Source of the DNA: Paenarthrobacter sp. AR 02
GTDB lineage: Bacteria > Actinomycetota > Actinomycetes > Actinomycetales > Micrococcaceae
Direction of reading: 5' to 3'
Assembly (NCBI RefSeq): GCF_021538675.1
Contig: NZ_JAJUKH010000001.1
Coordinates: 558,001-622,000 of the forward strand
Length of the DNA: 64,000 bases
Both the position numbers and the translations under genes were made by a program. Each line of letters opens with the position of its first letter. Within the stretch, counting starts at the first letter, position 1. The notes below the pieces were generated by a model. The model was not told the origin of the DNA. It made no database searches and saw only the letters and a program-made list of their open reading frames with translations. Below are positions 8,756 to 17,898 of this stretch, in pieces.

Positions 8756-9694
8756 TTACGCGAAGGTGCGGCCCGTGAGCTTTTCGTAGGCTTCGACGTA
8801 GCGGGCGCGGGTGCGCTCAACAACATCGGCGGGAAGAGCCGGCGGCGGGGTGTCCGAGGACTTGTCCCAGCCCGATTCCGCCGAGGTCAACCAGTCGCGG
8901 ACGTATTGCTTGTCGTACGACGGCTGGGACTGGCCCGGCGCGTACGTTGCTGCATCCCAGAAACGCGAAGAATCCGGGGTGAGGACCTCGTCGCCCAGCG
9001 TGATGATGCCAGTGGCTGCGTCGATCCCGAACTCCACCTTGGTATCGGCAAGGATAATGCCGCGTTCGCGTGCGATCTCCTCGGCACGGGTGTAGATCTT
9101 CAACGTGAGTTCGCTCAGGCGGGCGGCGATGTCGTCACCCACCATGGCCACGACGTCGTCGTAGGTGATGTTCTCGTCGTGCTCGCCAACCTCAGCCTTA
9201 GCAGAGGGGGTGAAAAGTGCCTTCTCCAAACGCGAACCGTCAACCAGGCCGTCCGGCAGCGGGATCTCACAGACTGTCCCGGATTTCTTGTACTCAGCCA
9301 GGCCGGAGCCGGTGAGGTAGCCGCGGGCGATGCACTCCACCGGGAACATGTCCAGCTTCTTGCAGATCATGGCACGGCCCTCAACCTCGGCCGGGACGCC
9401 ACCCTCAACGGTCGAAGCGAGGACGTGGTGCTCAACCTCCAGCTGGTCGAACCACCACAGGCTCAGCTGGGTCAGGACCCGGCCCTTGTCCGGAATTTCG
9501 CTGCTCAGGACGTGGTCGTAAGCGCTGATGCGGTCACTGGCGACCACCAGCACGCATTCCTGGCCTACTTTTTCGGTGATGGACTCATCGGCCGGGACAT
9601 AGAGGTCACGAACCTTGCCGGAGTAGACGTGCGTCCAACCGGGAAGCTGCAGGGTTTCGGTTTCCAGGCCGCCCGTGGGAAGGGAATCAGTCAT
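8756..9694 (-). CDS. purC: Phosphoribosylaminoimidazole-succinocarboxamide synthase
   Basis: A 312-residue SAICAR synthase, joining CAIR and aspartate with ATP in step 8 of purine synthesis. Visible are the N-terminal GKVRDLY and DRISAYD motifs, family signature MFPVECIARGYLTGS at residues 116-130 and the second signature ILADTKVEFG. Length is as expected for the family. The ATG follows the purD stop by three bases, so purD and purC are one operon. Convergent with the XRE regulator. Confidence 0.97.
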   Translation of the reverse strand: MTDSLPTGGLETETLQLPGWTHVYSGKVRDLYVPADESITEKVGQECVLVVASDRISAYDHVLSSEIPDKGRVLTQLSLWWFDQLEVEHHVLASTVEGGVPAEVEGRAMICKKLDMFPVECIARGYLTGSGLAEYKKSGTVCEIPLPDGLVDGSRLEKALFTPSAKAEVGEHDENITYDDVVAMVGDDIAARLSELTLKIYTRAEEIARERGIILADTKVEFGIDAATGIITLGDEVLTPDSSRFWDAATYAPGQSQPSYDKQYVRDWLTSAESGWDKSSDTPPPALPADVVERTRARYVEAYEKLTGRTFA

Positions 9695-9697
9695 GGG

Positions 9698-11008
9698 TCA
9701 GGCCTTCACTTTCGGGATGGTTCCGGTGCCCGCGTAGGGAACCCGGATTTCGCCGCGGGCGGCTTTGCCTGCGATGTCCGTGCGGAACTGCGAGCCTTCA
9801 AGCTGAACCAGCTCCACGCCGTCGTACGCTTTTTCGCGGGCTTCCACCAGATCGGAACCGAGCGCAACAACGGCCAGGACACGGCCGCCGGCGGAAACCA
9901 CCTTGCCCTCATCATCCAGTTTGGTGCCGGCGTGGACCACGTGGACGCCGTCCAGTTCGTCAACCTTTTTCAGGCCACGGATCCGGTCGCCTGTGCGGGG
10001 CGCGTCCGGATAGTTTTCGGCAGCAACGACGACGGCGACTGCCGTGTCCTTGGACCAGCGCAGCTCTTCGGCGGTGTCCAGTTCGCCCTTGGCAGCTGCC
10101 AGCAGCAGCGCACCGAGCGGGGTCTTGAGGCGGGCCAGGACTGCCTGGGTTTCGGGGTCGCCGAAGCGGACGTTGAATTCGATGACGCGGGTGCCACGGG
10201 AGGTCAGGGCCAGACCGCAGTACAACACGCCGATGAAGGGCGTGCCGCGGCGGGCCATCTCGTCCACGGTGGGCTGCGCCACGCGGTCGATGACTTCCTG
10301 GACCAGGCCCTCGGGAGCCCACTCAAGCGGGGTGTACGCACCCATGCCACCGGTGTTGGGACCCTCGTCGTTGTCGAAGATGCGCTTGAAGTCCTGCGCC
10401 GGGGACAACGGAACGGTGGTGCGGCCGTCGCACAGCACGAACAGGGAAACTTCGGGGCCGTCAAGGAATTCCTCGATGACCACGGTTCCACCGGCGTCGA
10501 AGCAGGCCTGGGCGTGTGCCAGTGCTTCGTCGCGGTCGTTGGTGACAACCACACCCTTGCCGGCAGCCAGACCGTCGTCCTTGACCACATGCGGGGCACC
10601 GAAAGTGTCCAGGGCGTCAGCGGCTTCCTCTGCGTTGGTGGCAACGCGGGCCATGGCCGTGGGGACGTTGGCTTCGGCCATGATCTGCTTGGCGAAAGCC
10701 TTGGAGGCCTCCAGCTGGGCCGCTTCCTTGCTGGGACCGAACACCGGAATGCCGGCCTCACGGACGGCGTCGGAAACACCGGCAGCCAGGGGCGCCTCGG
10801 GGCCAACGACCACCAGGTCCACGCCCAGCTTGGTGGCGAGGGCGGACACGGCTTCCGGGTTGTTCCCGTCAATCGCGTGCGTGGGAACGAGTTTGCTGAT
10901 GCCCGCGTTGCCCGGGGCCGCGTGGACCTCCGAAACGTTCGGGTCTTCAAGCAGAGAGCGGACAATGGCGTGTTCGCGGCCGCCTGGGCCAATGACGAGT
11001 ACCTTCAC
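9698..11008 (-). CDS. purD: Phosphoribosylamine-glycine ligase
   Basis: A 436-residue ATP-grasp enzyme that makes GAR from phosphoribosylamine and glycine (step 2 of purine synthesis). The N-terminus MKVLVIGPGGREHAI is diagnostic; the ATP-binding stretch VVKDDGLAAGKG is at residues 141-152 and the family signature RFGDPETQ at 281-288. First gene of the purD-purC operon. Only 100 bp separate its start from the divergent asparaginase gene, so the two share an upstream region. Confidence 0.97.
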   Translation of the reverse strand: MKVLVIGPGGREHAIVRSLLEDPNVSEVHAAPGNAGISKLVPTHAIDGNNPEAVSALATKLGVDLVVVGPEAPLAAGVSDAVREAGIPVFGPSKEAAQLEASKAFAKQIMAEANVPTAMARVATNAEEAADALDTFGAPHVVKDDGLAAGKGVVVTNDRDEALAHAQACFDAGGTVVIEEFLDGPEVSLFVLCDGRTTVPLSPAQDFKRIFDNDEGPNTGGMGAYTPLEWAPEGLVQEVIDRVAQPTVDEMARRGTPFIGVLYCGLALTSRGTRVIEFNVRFGDPETQAVLARLKTPLGALLLAAAKGELDTAEELRWSKDTAVAVVVAAENYPDAPRTGDRIRGLKKVDELDGVHVVHAGTKLDDEGKVVSAGGRVLAVVALGSDLVEAREKAYDGVELVQLEGSQFRTDIAGKAARGEIRVPYAGTGTIPKVKA

Positions 11009-11108
11009 GGCTTCAAGGGTACTTTGTGAAGGGCGAGCATCCTAAGCTGTGTCACGCACCGGACCACGAGAGAACCCCAGTAACCGCGGCGCCCCATAGA
11101 CTTACTGC

Positions 11109-12125
11109 ATGCCAATGAGTTCGCACGAAACGTTCAACGTAGACTCCGCAGTGGAACTGGCAGTGATCGAACGCAGCGGCTTCATCGAGTCCCGGCATGT
11201 TGGTGCTGCCGTGGTCCTCGCCGGTGATGGTTCCGTGGTGACCCGGCTGGGTGACATCGATGCCCCCGTCTTCGCCCGCTCCACACTCAAACCTTTCCAG
11301 GCGTTGGCTTCCATGCAGTCCGGCGTCCCGCTGCGTGGCGCGCAGGTGGCAGTGGCGTGCGGTAGCCACACCGGGTCCCTGGAACACATGGATGTGGTGG
11401 AAGGGATGCTCAAGGCCGCCGGAGTCCGCGAGGAGAACCTGCACTGCCCCACAGCGTGGCCGCAGGATGAGACGGCCCGTAACTGGCTGGTACGCTCCGA
11501 GCGGGGCCAATCCAAGCTCGCTTTCAATTGCTCCGGCAAGCACGCAGCCTTCCTGTGGGCTTGCACCGAGAACGGCTGGGACCTCCGCAGCTACCTCGAA
11601 CCGAACCACCCGCTCCAGCAGCGCGTTCGTTCCGTCATTGAGGAATACAGCGAAGAGACGATCTCCCATCTGGGCATCGATGGGTGCGGCGCGCCGGTAG
11701 CAGCGTTGTCGCTCACCGGTCTTGCGCGCGCCTACTCCAAGCTGGCAAAGTCGCCCGGCGACTCCTCTTCCAACGCCCGTGCAGCCACCATCGCCACGTC
11801 CATGCTGGATTACCCCTGGGCCGTTCAAGGCAAAGGCGAGTCCAACACGGTGGTCATGGAGGAACTTGAAGTCCTGGCAAAGATCGGCGCAGAGGGCGTC
11901 CTTGTCCTGGCAACGCCCACCGGCGCCACCGTGGCGGTCAAGGTTCTGGACGGCAATCTCCGTGCCACCACCCTGGTGGGGCTGACGCTGCTTGCCGTCA
12001 GCGGAGCAGTGGACATCCCGGCGGTTTCCAACGTCCTGGAACGCGTAGTGGAGCCGGTGCTCGGCGGCGGACGTGCGGTAGGCAGGATCCGCCTGGGCCA
12101 TGCCGTCTCCGCACTGCTCGACTAA
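11109..12125 (+). CDS. L-asparaginase II family protein
   Basis: A 338-residue protein of the asparaginase II (Rhizobium etli-type) family, which hydrolyses asparagine to aspartate and ammonia and is unrelated to the E. coli AnsA/AnsB fold. Family features are RSTLKPFQALA near the N-terminus, ACGSHTGS, FNCSGKHAAFL and GCGAPV. No signal peptide is seen, so it should be cytoplasmic. Several starts are close together (11109 and 11115); MPMSSHE is used. The next gene follows 24 bp downstream, so they are likely cotranscribed. Confidence 0.88.
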   Translation: MPMSSHETFNVDSAVELAVIERSGFIESRHVGAAVVLAGDGSVVTRLGDIDAPVFARSTLKPFQALASMQSGVPLRGAQVAVACGSHTGSLEHMDVVEGMLKAAGVREENLHCPTAWPQDETARNWLVRSERGQSKLAFNCSGKHAAFLWACTENGWDLRSYLEPNHPLQQRVRSVIEEYSEETISHLGIDGCGAPVAALSLTGLARAYSKLAKSPGDSSSNARAATIATSMLDYPWAVQGKGESNTVVMEELEVLAKIGAEGVLVLATPTGATVAVKVLDGNLRATTLVGLTLLAVSGAVDIPAVSNVLERVVEPVLGGGRAVGRIRLGHAVSALLD

Positions 12126-12149
12126 CCCGCACAGGATAAGGACATACCC

Positions 12150-12554
12150 ATGGCTGTTGCACGACGCCGAGTCAACATCGAGGACGGCCGCGCCGCCCTG
12201 GCAACCTGGCAAACCGCCGTCGAACGTTCCGAAACCGCCGGTGGGACAACCGCCGACGCCGGGACGCCGCCGTCGCGCCCGTTGATTGCGACGGCGGTCC
12301 GCTACTCGCTGGAGGAAGTCACCGCCCGCGCGCCCGGCAATTCGGTGGAAGTCCGGGTGCCGCCGTTTGGCGTGACCCAGTGCGTTGAAGGGCCCCGCCA
12401 CACCCGCGGTACTCCCCCGAACGTCATTGAGTGCGACGCCGACACCTGGCTTTCGCTGGTGACGGGCCGGATCTCGTGGGCGGACGCCGTATCGTCGCAC
12501 AAAGTGACAGCCTCGGGTTTGCGGGCCGACCTGTCCGGCTTGCTGCCCCTTTAA
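12150..12554 (+). CDS. Sterol carrier family protein
   Basis: A 134-residue actinobacterial protein of the small sterol-carrier/maleylpyruvate-isomerase-C-like group. Recognisable features are the basic start MAVARRRV, the central GNSVEVRVPPFGVTQC and the ending ADAVSSHKVTASGLRADLSG. Its biochemical role is not known; the name reflects fold similarity only. It lies directly behind the asparaginase gene and ends in a strong convergent terminator. Confidence 0.75.
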   Translation: MAVARRRVNIEDGRAALATWQTAVERSETAGGTTADAGTPPSRPLIATAVRYSLEEVTARAPGNSVEVRVPPFGVTQCVEGPRHTRGTPPNVIECDADTWLSLVTGRISWADAVSSHKVTASGLRADLSGLLPL

Positions 12555-12559
12555 ACGGC

Positions 12560-12589
12560 GATGCCCCCCGGAGCTTTCCGGAGGGCATC
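12560..12589. terminator. Bidirectional terminator
   Basis: Hairpin GATGCCCCCCGGA / TCCGGAGGGCATC (one mismatch) between the convergent sterol-carrier and dicarboxylate transporter genes. Confidence 0.75.
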
Positions 12590-12599
12590 ACCATTCACG

Positions 12600-14087
12600 T
12601 CAGTCAGGGCAGATCGGGTCCTGTGATTTGCCCGGCTTGCTCATCTCGAATTGCGGTATCTCATCGGAGGTCGGGCCGCCGCGGAATTTCGGCGACGGGT
12701 TCTGGCCGCTGCTGATGCGTTCCAGTTCCTGTTGCGCAAAGACGTCTTCCTTGCCGAGCATGATGGCGGTGTCCTCATTGGTGATCTCACCGTTGAACGC
12801 ACGGACCATGACGCTGCGGTCGAACTGGCCTTCCCATTTGGCGACGACGAACGTTGCCACACAGTTGCCGAGGAGGTTCACGACGACGCGCATGGAGTCC
12901 ATGAGGCGGTCCGCTCCAAGGAGAAGAGCGACACCGGCCACCGGGAAGATGCCCAAGGCCGCAGCGGTCGCCGAGAGTGCCAGGAACGACGAGCCCGGGA
13001 CGCCTGCCATTCCCTTGGAGGTAAGGAGCAGCACGCCAAGGGCAGCCAACTGCTGGCCGAGGTCCAGGTTATGGCCGAATGCCTGGGCCAGGAACAGCAG
13101 CGAAATCGAAAGGTAGATTGCGGCGCCGTCGAGGTTGAACGAATATCCGGTGGGAACGACCAGGCCGGTGGTTGCCCGTGAGCAGCCGGCGTTGGTCAGC
13201 TTGGTCATGATGCGCGGCATGACGGCTTCAGTGGATGCCGTGCCAAGTGCCAGCAGGAATTCTTCGCGGGTGTACTTGAGGAACTGCCACAGCGGAACCC
13301 GCGCGAAGCCCCACGCCACCAGGAACAGCAACCCGATGAAGATGATCGCCGCTCCGTAGCACGATGCGATCAACAGTGCGTACGTTCCCAGAGTCCCCAC
13401 ACCGTACTGGCCGATGATGAAGGCCATGGCACCAAAGGCACCGATCGGGGCCACCCTCATGATCCAGGACATGATCTTGAAGATCAGCTCCAGGACCGTC
13501 TCCATGAGGCTGATGACCGGCAGGCACCGTTCCCGGCCGATGACGACGATTGCAGCGCCGAAGAAGACGGAGAAGAACAGCACCTGGAGCAGGCTGTTGT
13601 TGGCGAAGGCGCCGATGACGCTCGAAGGAATGACGTCAAGGATGAAGGCGGCCGCGTCCTTGGGGACCGCGTGGCCGGTCTTGGCGTCGAGCGCTTCCTG
13701 GGAAAGCGTTGAGGGATCGATATTCAGCCCGGCACCCGGCTGGACGATGTTTCCTACGATGAGCCCGAAAACGAGGGCGAAAAGCGTGGCGCCGGTGAAG
13801 TACAGGAGCGCCTTGACCCCAACCCTTCCGACCGCCTTGACGTCGCCCACTGCCGAGATTCCCGTGACGATCACGAGGAAGATCAGCGGGGCGATGATCA
13901 TTTTGATGAGTTGAATGAATCCATCACCCAGTGGCCGGAGGGCGGACCCGATGGTCGGCCAAAAATGACCGATGAGCACACCTGCGACGACGGCGATCAG
14001 AATTTGAAAAAAGAGCGACTGGTACAGCCGCTTTTTCTTCTGCGGGGCCGAACTCGCCTTCAGCGCCGCGGAGTCTGGGATCTTCAT
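12600..14087 (-). CDS. dctA: C4-dicarboxylate:cation symporter (DAACS family)
   Basis: A 495-residue membrane carrier of the dicarboxylate/amino acid:cation symporter family, close in pattern to DctA (uptake of succinate, fumarate, malate). The basic N-terminus is followed by the first helix (LFFQILIAVVAGVLIGHFWP), and IKMIIAPLIFLVIVTGI and the hairpin-loop stretch VVPTGYSFNLDGAAIYLS are typical. The C-terminal about 60 residues are hydrophilic and longer than in E. coli DctA. A perfect 15-bp palindrome lies 96 bp upstream. Carriers of this family for glutamate are the main alternative, but NLDG and the overall pattern favour dicarboxylates. Confidence 0.88.
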   Translation of the reverse strand: MKIPDSAALKASSAPQKKKRLYQSLFFQILIAVVAGVLIGHFWPTIGSALRPLGDGFIQLIKMIIAPLIFLVIVTGISAVGDVKAVGRVGVKALLYFTGATLFALVFGLIVGNIVQPGAGLNIDPSTLSQEALDAKTGHAVPKDAAAFILDVIPSSVIGAFANNSLLQVLFFSVFFGAAIVVIGRERCLPVISLMETVLELIFKIMSWIMRVAPIGAFGAMAFIIGQYGVGTLGTYALLIASCYGAAIIFIGLLFLVAWGFARVPLWQFLKYTREEFLLALGTASTEAVMPRIMTKLTNAGCSRATTGLVVPTGYSFNLDGAAIYLSISLLFLAQAFGHNLDLGQQLAALGVLLLTSKGMAGVPGSSFLALSATAAALGIFPVAGVALLLGADRLMDSMRVVVNLLGNCVATFVVAKWEGQFDRSVMVRAFNGEITNEDTAIMLGKEDVFAQQELERISSGQNPSPKFRGGPTSDEIPQFEMSKPGKSQDPICPD

Positions 14088-14161
14088 TGATCTGAACCAA
14101 TCAGTTTGGGAACAGCCCCTCGTTTTGGGGGGATGTTTTCAATGTAAGCCGGGTCACATCA

Positions 14162-14197
14162 TTCCGCAAGGGGAAAATGCGTTTCCATATTATGGAA
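14162..14197 (-). promoter_or_regulatory. Tandem palindromic operators upstream of dctA
   Basis: Perfect palindrome TTCCATATTATGGAA at 14183-14197 and a looser partner TTCCGCAAGGGGAA at 14162-14175. The first closely resembles the site at 17631 before the NCS1 permease. Likely the target of an IclR- or GntR-type regulator. Confidence 0.6.
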
Positions 14198-14254
14198 GTC
14201 ACATTCGGTTGGAAGGCTCCGGGATCCGGGCCTCCACCACCTTGTTTGGGCGCA

Positions 14255-14297
14255 GAAAAGCCCGCGACACACTCCTCCTCAGGCGTGTCCCGGGCAT
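14255..14297 (-). terminator. Terminator of the SDR gene
   Basis: On the minus strand an imperfect stem, TGCCCGGGACACGC with GTGTGTCGCGGGC, is followed by TTTTCT, about 60 bp beyond the SDR stop codon. Confidence 0.7.
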
Positions 14298-14356
14298 TCA
14301 AAAGCAAAGTGGGTGGGGCCGGTACATCCGCTCCCCCGGCGGGCGCTCCTAACTCG

Positions 14357-15124
14357 CTAGCCGCGGCCCACGAACGGCATGCCGGCTGCGGTGACCACCA
14401 GTGATCCGACACTGGCCGACGCCGGCATGTTGGCCATCATCAGCACGGCACGGGCCGCGTCGTCCACCGGGAACATCGGCTCCACCTTGCGGCTACCGTC
14501 GGCCTGCAGGGCTCCCGATCCGACACCAATCGTGTCCATGATCTCGGTCCGGGTATTGCCGATGTCGATCTGACCGCACGTAATGCCAAAAGCCCGCCCA
14601 TCGAGCTCAATGCTCTTGGTGAGGCCGGTCATCGCGTGCTTCGTGACCGTGTACGCCACGGACCGCGGCCTGGGCGAATGGGCCGAGATGGACCCGTTGT
14701 TGATGATCCGCCCGCCCTGCGGTTCCTGGGCTTTCATGGTGCGTACCGCTTCAGCCGCGCACAGCATGGAACCGGTGACATTGACCCTCAGGGTCGCTTC
14801 CCATTCGTCCACGTCAATCTCGCCGACGTCGCCGGCAGGGCCAAAAATGCCTGCGTTATTGAACAGCACATCAACCCGGCCCCAGCGCTGGCGAACCGCC
14901 GCGAAAAGGCGGGCGACGTCGTCGGGCACTGTCACGTCGCACGGAACCGCCAGCGCCTCCGGGTGGCCGCCCGCGCTTTCGATCAACTGGGCTTCACGAC
15001 GGCCGGCCAGCGCCACCCGGTAGCCTTCGGCGAGCATGAGACGGGCGACCGCACGCCCAATACCGGAACCGGCCCCGGTGACGACGGCGACCCTTGAGTC
15101 TGCGGGCAGGCTGGAGTCAGTCAT
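14357..15124 (-). CDS. Short-chain dehydrogenase/reductase (SDR)
   Basis: A 255-residue classical SDR with NAD(P) motif [14 protein letters not shown] near residues 14-27, structural motif [10 protein letters not shown] (NNAG), catalytic Ser in [12 protein letters not shown] and catalytic YxxxK in YTVTKHAM. Substrate not evident. It lies 33 bp downstream of the racemase-like gene in the same direction, so a common transcript with that gene and the NCS1 permease is likely, which suggests a role in processing the imported compound. Confidence 0.85.
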   Translation of the reverse strand: MTDSSLPADSRVAVVTGAGSGIGRAVARLMLAEGYRVALAGRREAQLIESAGGHPEALAVPCDVTVPDDVARLFAAVRQRWGRVDVLFNNAGIFGPAGDVGEIDVDEWEATLRVNVTGSMLCAAEAVRTMKAQEPQGGRIINNGSISAHSPRPRSVAYTVTKHAMTGLTKSIELDGRAFGITCGQIDIGNTRTEIMDTIGVGSGALQADGSRKVEPMFPVDDAARAVLMMANMPASASVGSLVVTAAGMPFVGRG

Positions 15125-15157
15125 GTAGTTGCCTTTCGGGAGATACTGTGGGCAGCG

Positions 15158-15931
15158 TCAGCGTGCGGTTTCTTGCTGGTCTGCTGAATGCTGGGCTGCC
15201 GAATGCTGGGCTGCAGTTATCGGCCAGCCTATGACAGTCTTGGGGCGCGGCGTGGCGTAGGTTCGCACCTTGGATGTGGACAGGCCGAGGCGGACCAGTG
15301 ACTCCGCGATGGTGACGGCCGAAGCGACACCGTCCACGACGGGAACACCGGTGCGCTGCCGGATCTGCTCGTCCAGCCCCGCCATACCCCCGCAGCCAAG
15401 GACGATGACCTCGGCCTTGTCGTTGCGGACGGCTTCTTCGGCCTGGCTAACGATCGCTTCAACGGCGCGCTCGGGGTACTCCTCGAGTTCCAGCACAGCC
15501 ATGCCGCTGGCCCGGACCGAAGCGCAGCGCGCATCCAGGCCGGCAAGCTTGAGGCGGTCCTCGATCAGCGGCACCGCGCGATCAAGGGTGGTGACCACCG
15601 AATATTTGTGGCCGAGGAACATCGCCGTACTGGCAGCGGCTTCGGTGATGTCGACGACGGGCACGTCCAGGAGTTCCTGCAGGCCTTCGCGGCCGTGTTC
15701 GCCATAGCCGGCCTGGATGACGGCGTCGAACGGTTCAGGATAGTTGACCACGGCATCCATGACGGCGATTGCTGCAAGGTAGCTCTCAAAATTGCCTTCA
15801 CAGGAATCGGCGCCGAAGCGGGGCGTAATCCCGATGATCTCGGTGCCCGGAGCAGCCGCTGCCCGCGCCTGGGCAGCGATGGAGTCTGTCATGGACTGGG
15901 TGGTGTTGACGTTTGCGACAAGGATGCGCAT
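15158..15931 (-). CDS. Asp/Glu/hydantoin racemase superfamily protein with a single catalytic-type cysteine
   Basis: A 257-residue protein starting MRILVANVNTTQSMTDSI, typical of hydantoin and allantoin racemases. The second catalytic cysteine is present in IVLGCGGMAG (Cys180). The first, normally in an ACFGDPG-like motif near residue 76, is missing: the segment reads IQAGYGEHG with Gly at 75. Two-cysteine racemases need both; arylmalonate decarboxylase, in the same superfamily, has Gly at the first site and Cys at the second. Start 15931 is chosen for the AGAGG upstream; a frame from 15958 adds nine residues. The C-terminus has a small AAQHSAAQHSADQQ repeat. Lies between an SDR and an NCS1 permease, so hydantoin, allantoin or a related acid is a likely substrate. 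Confidence 0.75.
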   Translation of the reverse strand: MRILVANVNTTQSMTDSIAAQARAAAAPGTEIIGITPRFGADSCEGNFESYLAAIAVMDAVVNYPEPFDAVIQAGYGEHGREGLQELLDVPVVDITEAAASTAMFLGHKYSVVTTLDRAVPLIEDRLKLAGLDARCASVRASGMAVLELEEYPERAVEAIVSQAEEAVRNDKAEVIVLGCGGMAGLDEQIRQRTGVPVVDGVASAVTIAESLVRLGLSTSKVRTYATPRPKTVIGWPITAAQHSAAQHSADQQETAR

Positions 15932-16044
15932 GGAAATCCTCTCAACGGCGACACCCACCCCCGGGCAACTGGAGCGAAGTCCGGTTGTCGGCGAGGGTGG
16001 GCTTGGCCTTGGTGCTGGGTTGCTAGTGAGTGCTGGCGATTTTG

Positions 16045-17607
16045 CTAGTGGGTGCTGGCGACGGCGATCGGCTCACCGGACACGTCGTCGTGAAGTTGCT
16101 TCCTGTCAGCAACGGCGAAGAACGTCAGGGCGCCGACGCCTGCTCCGATGAACCACGCGAACGGTGCTGCAGGTGCCAGCGCCGGGATGAATGCGATGGC
16201 AACGGCGATGGCAGCGGCCGGAATCAGGGCGATGATGGCCCTGGGATTCACGCCGCGCTTGTAGAAGTAGGCACCCTTGGGATCATCGGTGTACAGCTCG
16301 GGGACGTTGACCTTGCCCCGGCGGACCAGCCAGTAGTCGGCCATGATGACTCCGAACAGCGGGCCGAGCAAGGCGCCAAGTCCGCCCAGGAAGTAGACGA
16401 TCACGATCGGGTTGTTGTAAAGGTTCCAGGGCAGGATGACCAGGCCGATGGTGCCGCTGACCCACGCTGCCTTACGGAAGTTCAGGTGCCGCGGGAAGAG
16501 GTTGGTCAGCGCGTACACCGGGGCCACGAAGTTGGCCATCAGGTTCACGGCCACGGTCAGGATGAGCAAGGCCAGGCAGGCCAACACCAGCAGGAGCGTG
16601 TTGGGGATGCTCTGGACAATGTCCGACGGGCTTTCGATGACCGTGCCGTTGATCTTGTACTGCCCGCCGGCCATGACCACCACAATGGCGCCGAAGACCA
16701 GCATGTTGATGGGGATGCCCCAGAAGTTGCCCTTGACGATCGACTTCCTGGTGGTGGAAGAACGGGTGAAGTCGCAGAAGTTCAGCACGAAGGTTCCGTA
16801 AATCGACACCCACAGGGCTCCGCCGGCGAAAATGGTCAACCACATTTCGCCGCCTTCGAGCCCCTTGATTCCGGACCACTGGATGGCTCCGCCGGCCTCG
16901 ACGAAGACCCACACGGCGATCGCGGCCATGGTGACCAGAATGACGGGACCAGCGAACGCCTCGTACTTACGGATCATTTCCATGCCGAAGCTCACGATGA
17001 CCAGCTGGACGATCCACAGGGCGACGAAGGAGAACCACCCCAAGGTGGAAAGCCCCAGGATGGAGTTGCTGTCCAGGTCCTTCAGGCCCGGTGCCATGGC
17101 AACGAGCATGACGCGCAGGACCACGGATGCCAGGTAGGTCTGGATTCCGAACCACGCCACGGCAACGGCGCCGCGGATCAGGCTGGCAATCTGTGCACCC
17201 CGGATGCCGAAACTGATGCGGCTCATGACAGGGAAGGGGACGCCGGTCTTCTGGCCCATGAACCCCGAGAAGTTCAAGAGGGCAAAAAGGAGGACGGCAC
17301 CGATTCCCAGTGCCACCAGGATCTGCCAGCCACCGAGTCCAAGCGAGAAAAGACCAATGGCGAAAGCATAGTTACCCAGGCTGTGGACGTCGTTGGCCCA
17401 GAGGGTGAAGATGCTGTAACTGGTCCACTTACGGCCTTTGGCCTTGGTGGGAGCGAGATCAATGTTGTAAAGGCTGGGGCTGATGGTACGGCCTGATGCT
17501 TCGGACGCAATTGCACACAATTCTGTATTGCCAACTGCACGATGGTTGGGGCCACCCTGCGGTTCGTCCGGAGTCTCAGTGACGCCGACTGATGAAGTCG
17601 TCTGCAT
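16045..17607 (-). CDS. NCS1-family permease (hydantoin/allantoin/cytosine type)
   Basis: A 520-residue carrier of the nucleobase:cation symporter-1 family. The N-terminal NIDLAPTKAKGRKWTSYSIF with WANDVHSLGNYAFAIGLF is the typical entrance of Mhp1/PucI-like permeases, followed by about 12 hydrophobic segments. The hydantoin permease Mhp1 and allantoin permeases belong here. It is the first gene of a minus-strand set with the racemase-like protein and the SDR. A 15-bp palindrome (17631-17645) lies 24 bp before the ATG, in a position to repress transcription. Substrate is inferred from family and context: allantoin or a hydantoin. Confidence 0.87.
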   Translation of the reverse strand: MQTTSSVGVTETPDEPQGGPNHRAVGNTELCAIASEASGRTISPSLYNIDLAPTKAKGRKWTSYSIFTLWANDVHSLGNYAFAIGLFSLGLGGWQILVALGIGAVLLFALLNFSGFMGQKTGVPFPVMSRISFGIRGAQIASLIRGAVAVAWFGIQTYLASVVLRVMLVAMAPGLKDLDSNSILGLSTLGWFSFVALWIVQLVIVSFGMEMIRKYEAFAGPVILVTMAAIAVWVFVEAGGAIQWSGIKGLEGGEMWLTIFAGGALWVSIYGTFVLNFCDFTRSSTTRKSIVKGNFWGIPINMLVFGAIVVVMAGGQYKINGTVIESPSDIVQSIPNTLLLVLACLALLILTVAVNLMANFVAPVYALTNLFPRHLNFRKAAWVSGTIGLVILPWNLYNNPIVIVYFLGGLGALLGPLFGVIMADYWLVRRGKVNVPELYTDDPKGAYFYKRGVNPRAIIALIPAAAIAVAIAFIPALAPAAPFAWFIGAGVGALTFFAVADRKQLHDDVSGEPIAVASTH

Positions 17608-17630
17608 CGTGGATCTCCACTTCGTACTGC

Positions 17631-17645
17631 TTCCGCATTACGGAA
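17631..17645 (-). promoter_or_regulatory. Palindromic operator before NCS1 permease
   Basis: TTCCGCATTACGGAA, inverted repeat TTCCG/CGGAA with a 5-base centre, 24 bp before the permease start. Same spacing and half-sites as TTCCATATTATGGAA before dctA. Confidence 0.6.
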
Positions 17646-17825
17646 ACAAGTTATTGAATAGTGAAAACACTCTATGACGCAGGTCACTCGCGGTCAAGAC
17701 GTTTCCGATGTAGGCAGGGTCACATTTGGTTGCCTGGCGGCGGGTTTACCAGTTGACTGTTGCGGACAGGCGATCCGTGTTGACGCTGCCGACCAGTAGA
17801 CGTAATCTCGAATTGCAGAATTTTA

Positions 17826-17840
17826 TTCTCACAATACGAA
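17826..17840 (+). promoter_or_regulatory. Weak related palindrome before aceE
   Basis: TTCTCACAATACGAA keeps the outer TTC/GAA at the same 15-bp spacing as the sites at 14183 and 17631 but is otherwise degenerate. It lies 58 bp before the aceE start. Confidence 0.3.
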
Positions 17841-17898
17841 ATTCCTTGAGCGCCCCCACAGAGCAAGCGCCCATACATTCAATGAAGAGAGGTTGGAC

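Noticed and set aside
8906..11029. A 707-codon open frame on the plus strand
   Set aside because: It lies opposite purC and purD, whose products are full-length with family signatures; long antisense frames are normal in DNA of this GC content.
16030..17496. A 488-codon open frame on the plus strand opposite the NCS1 permease
   Set aside because: Composition is Gly/Asp/His-rich without any domain; the permease on the minus strand is clearly real.
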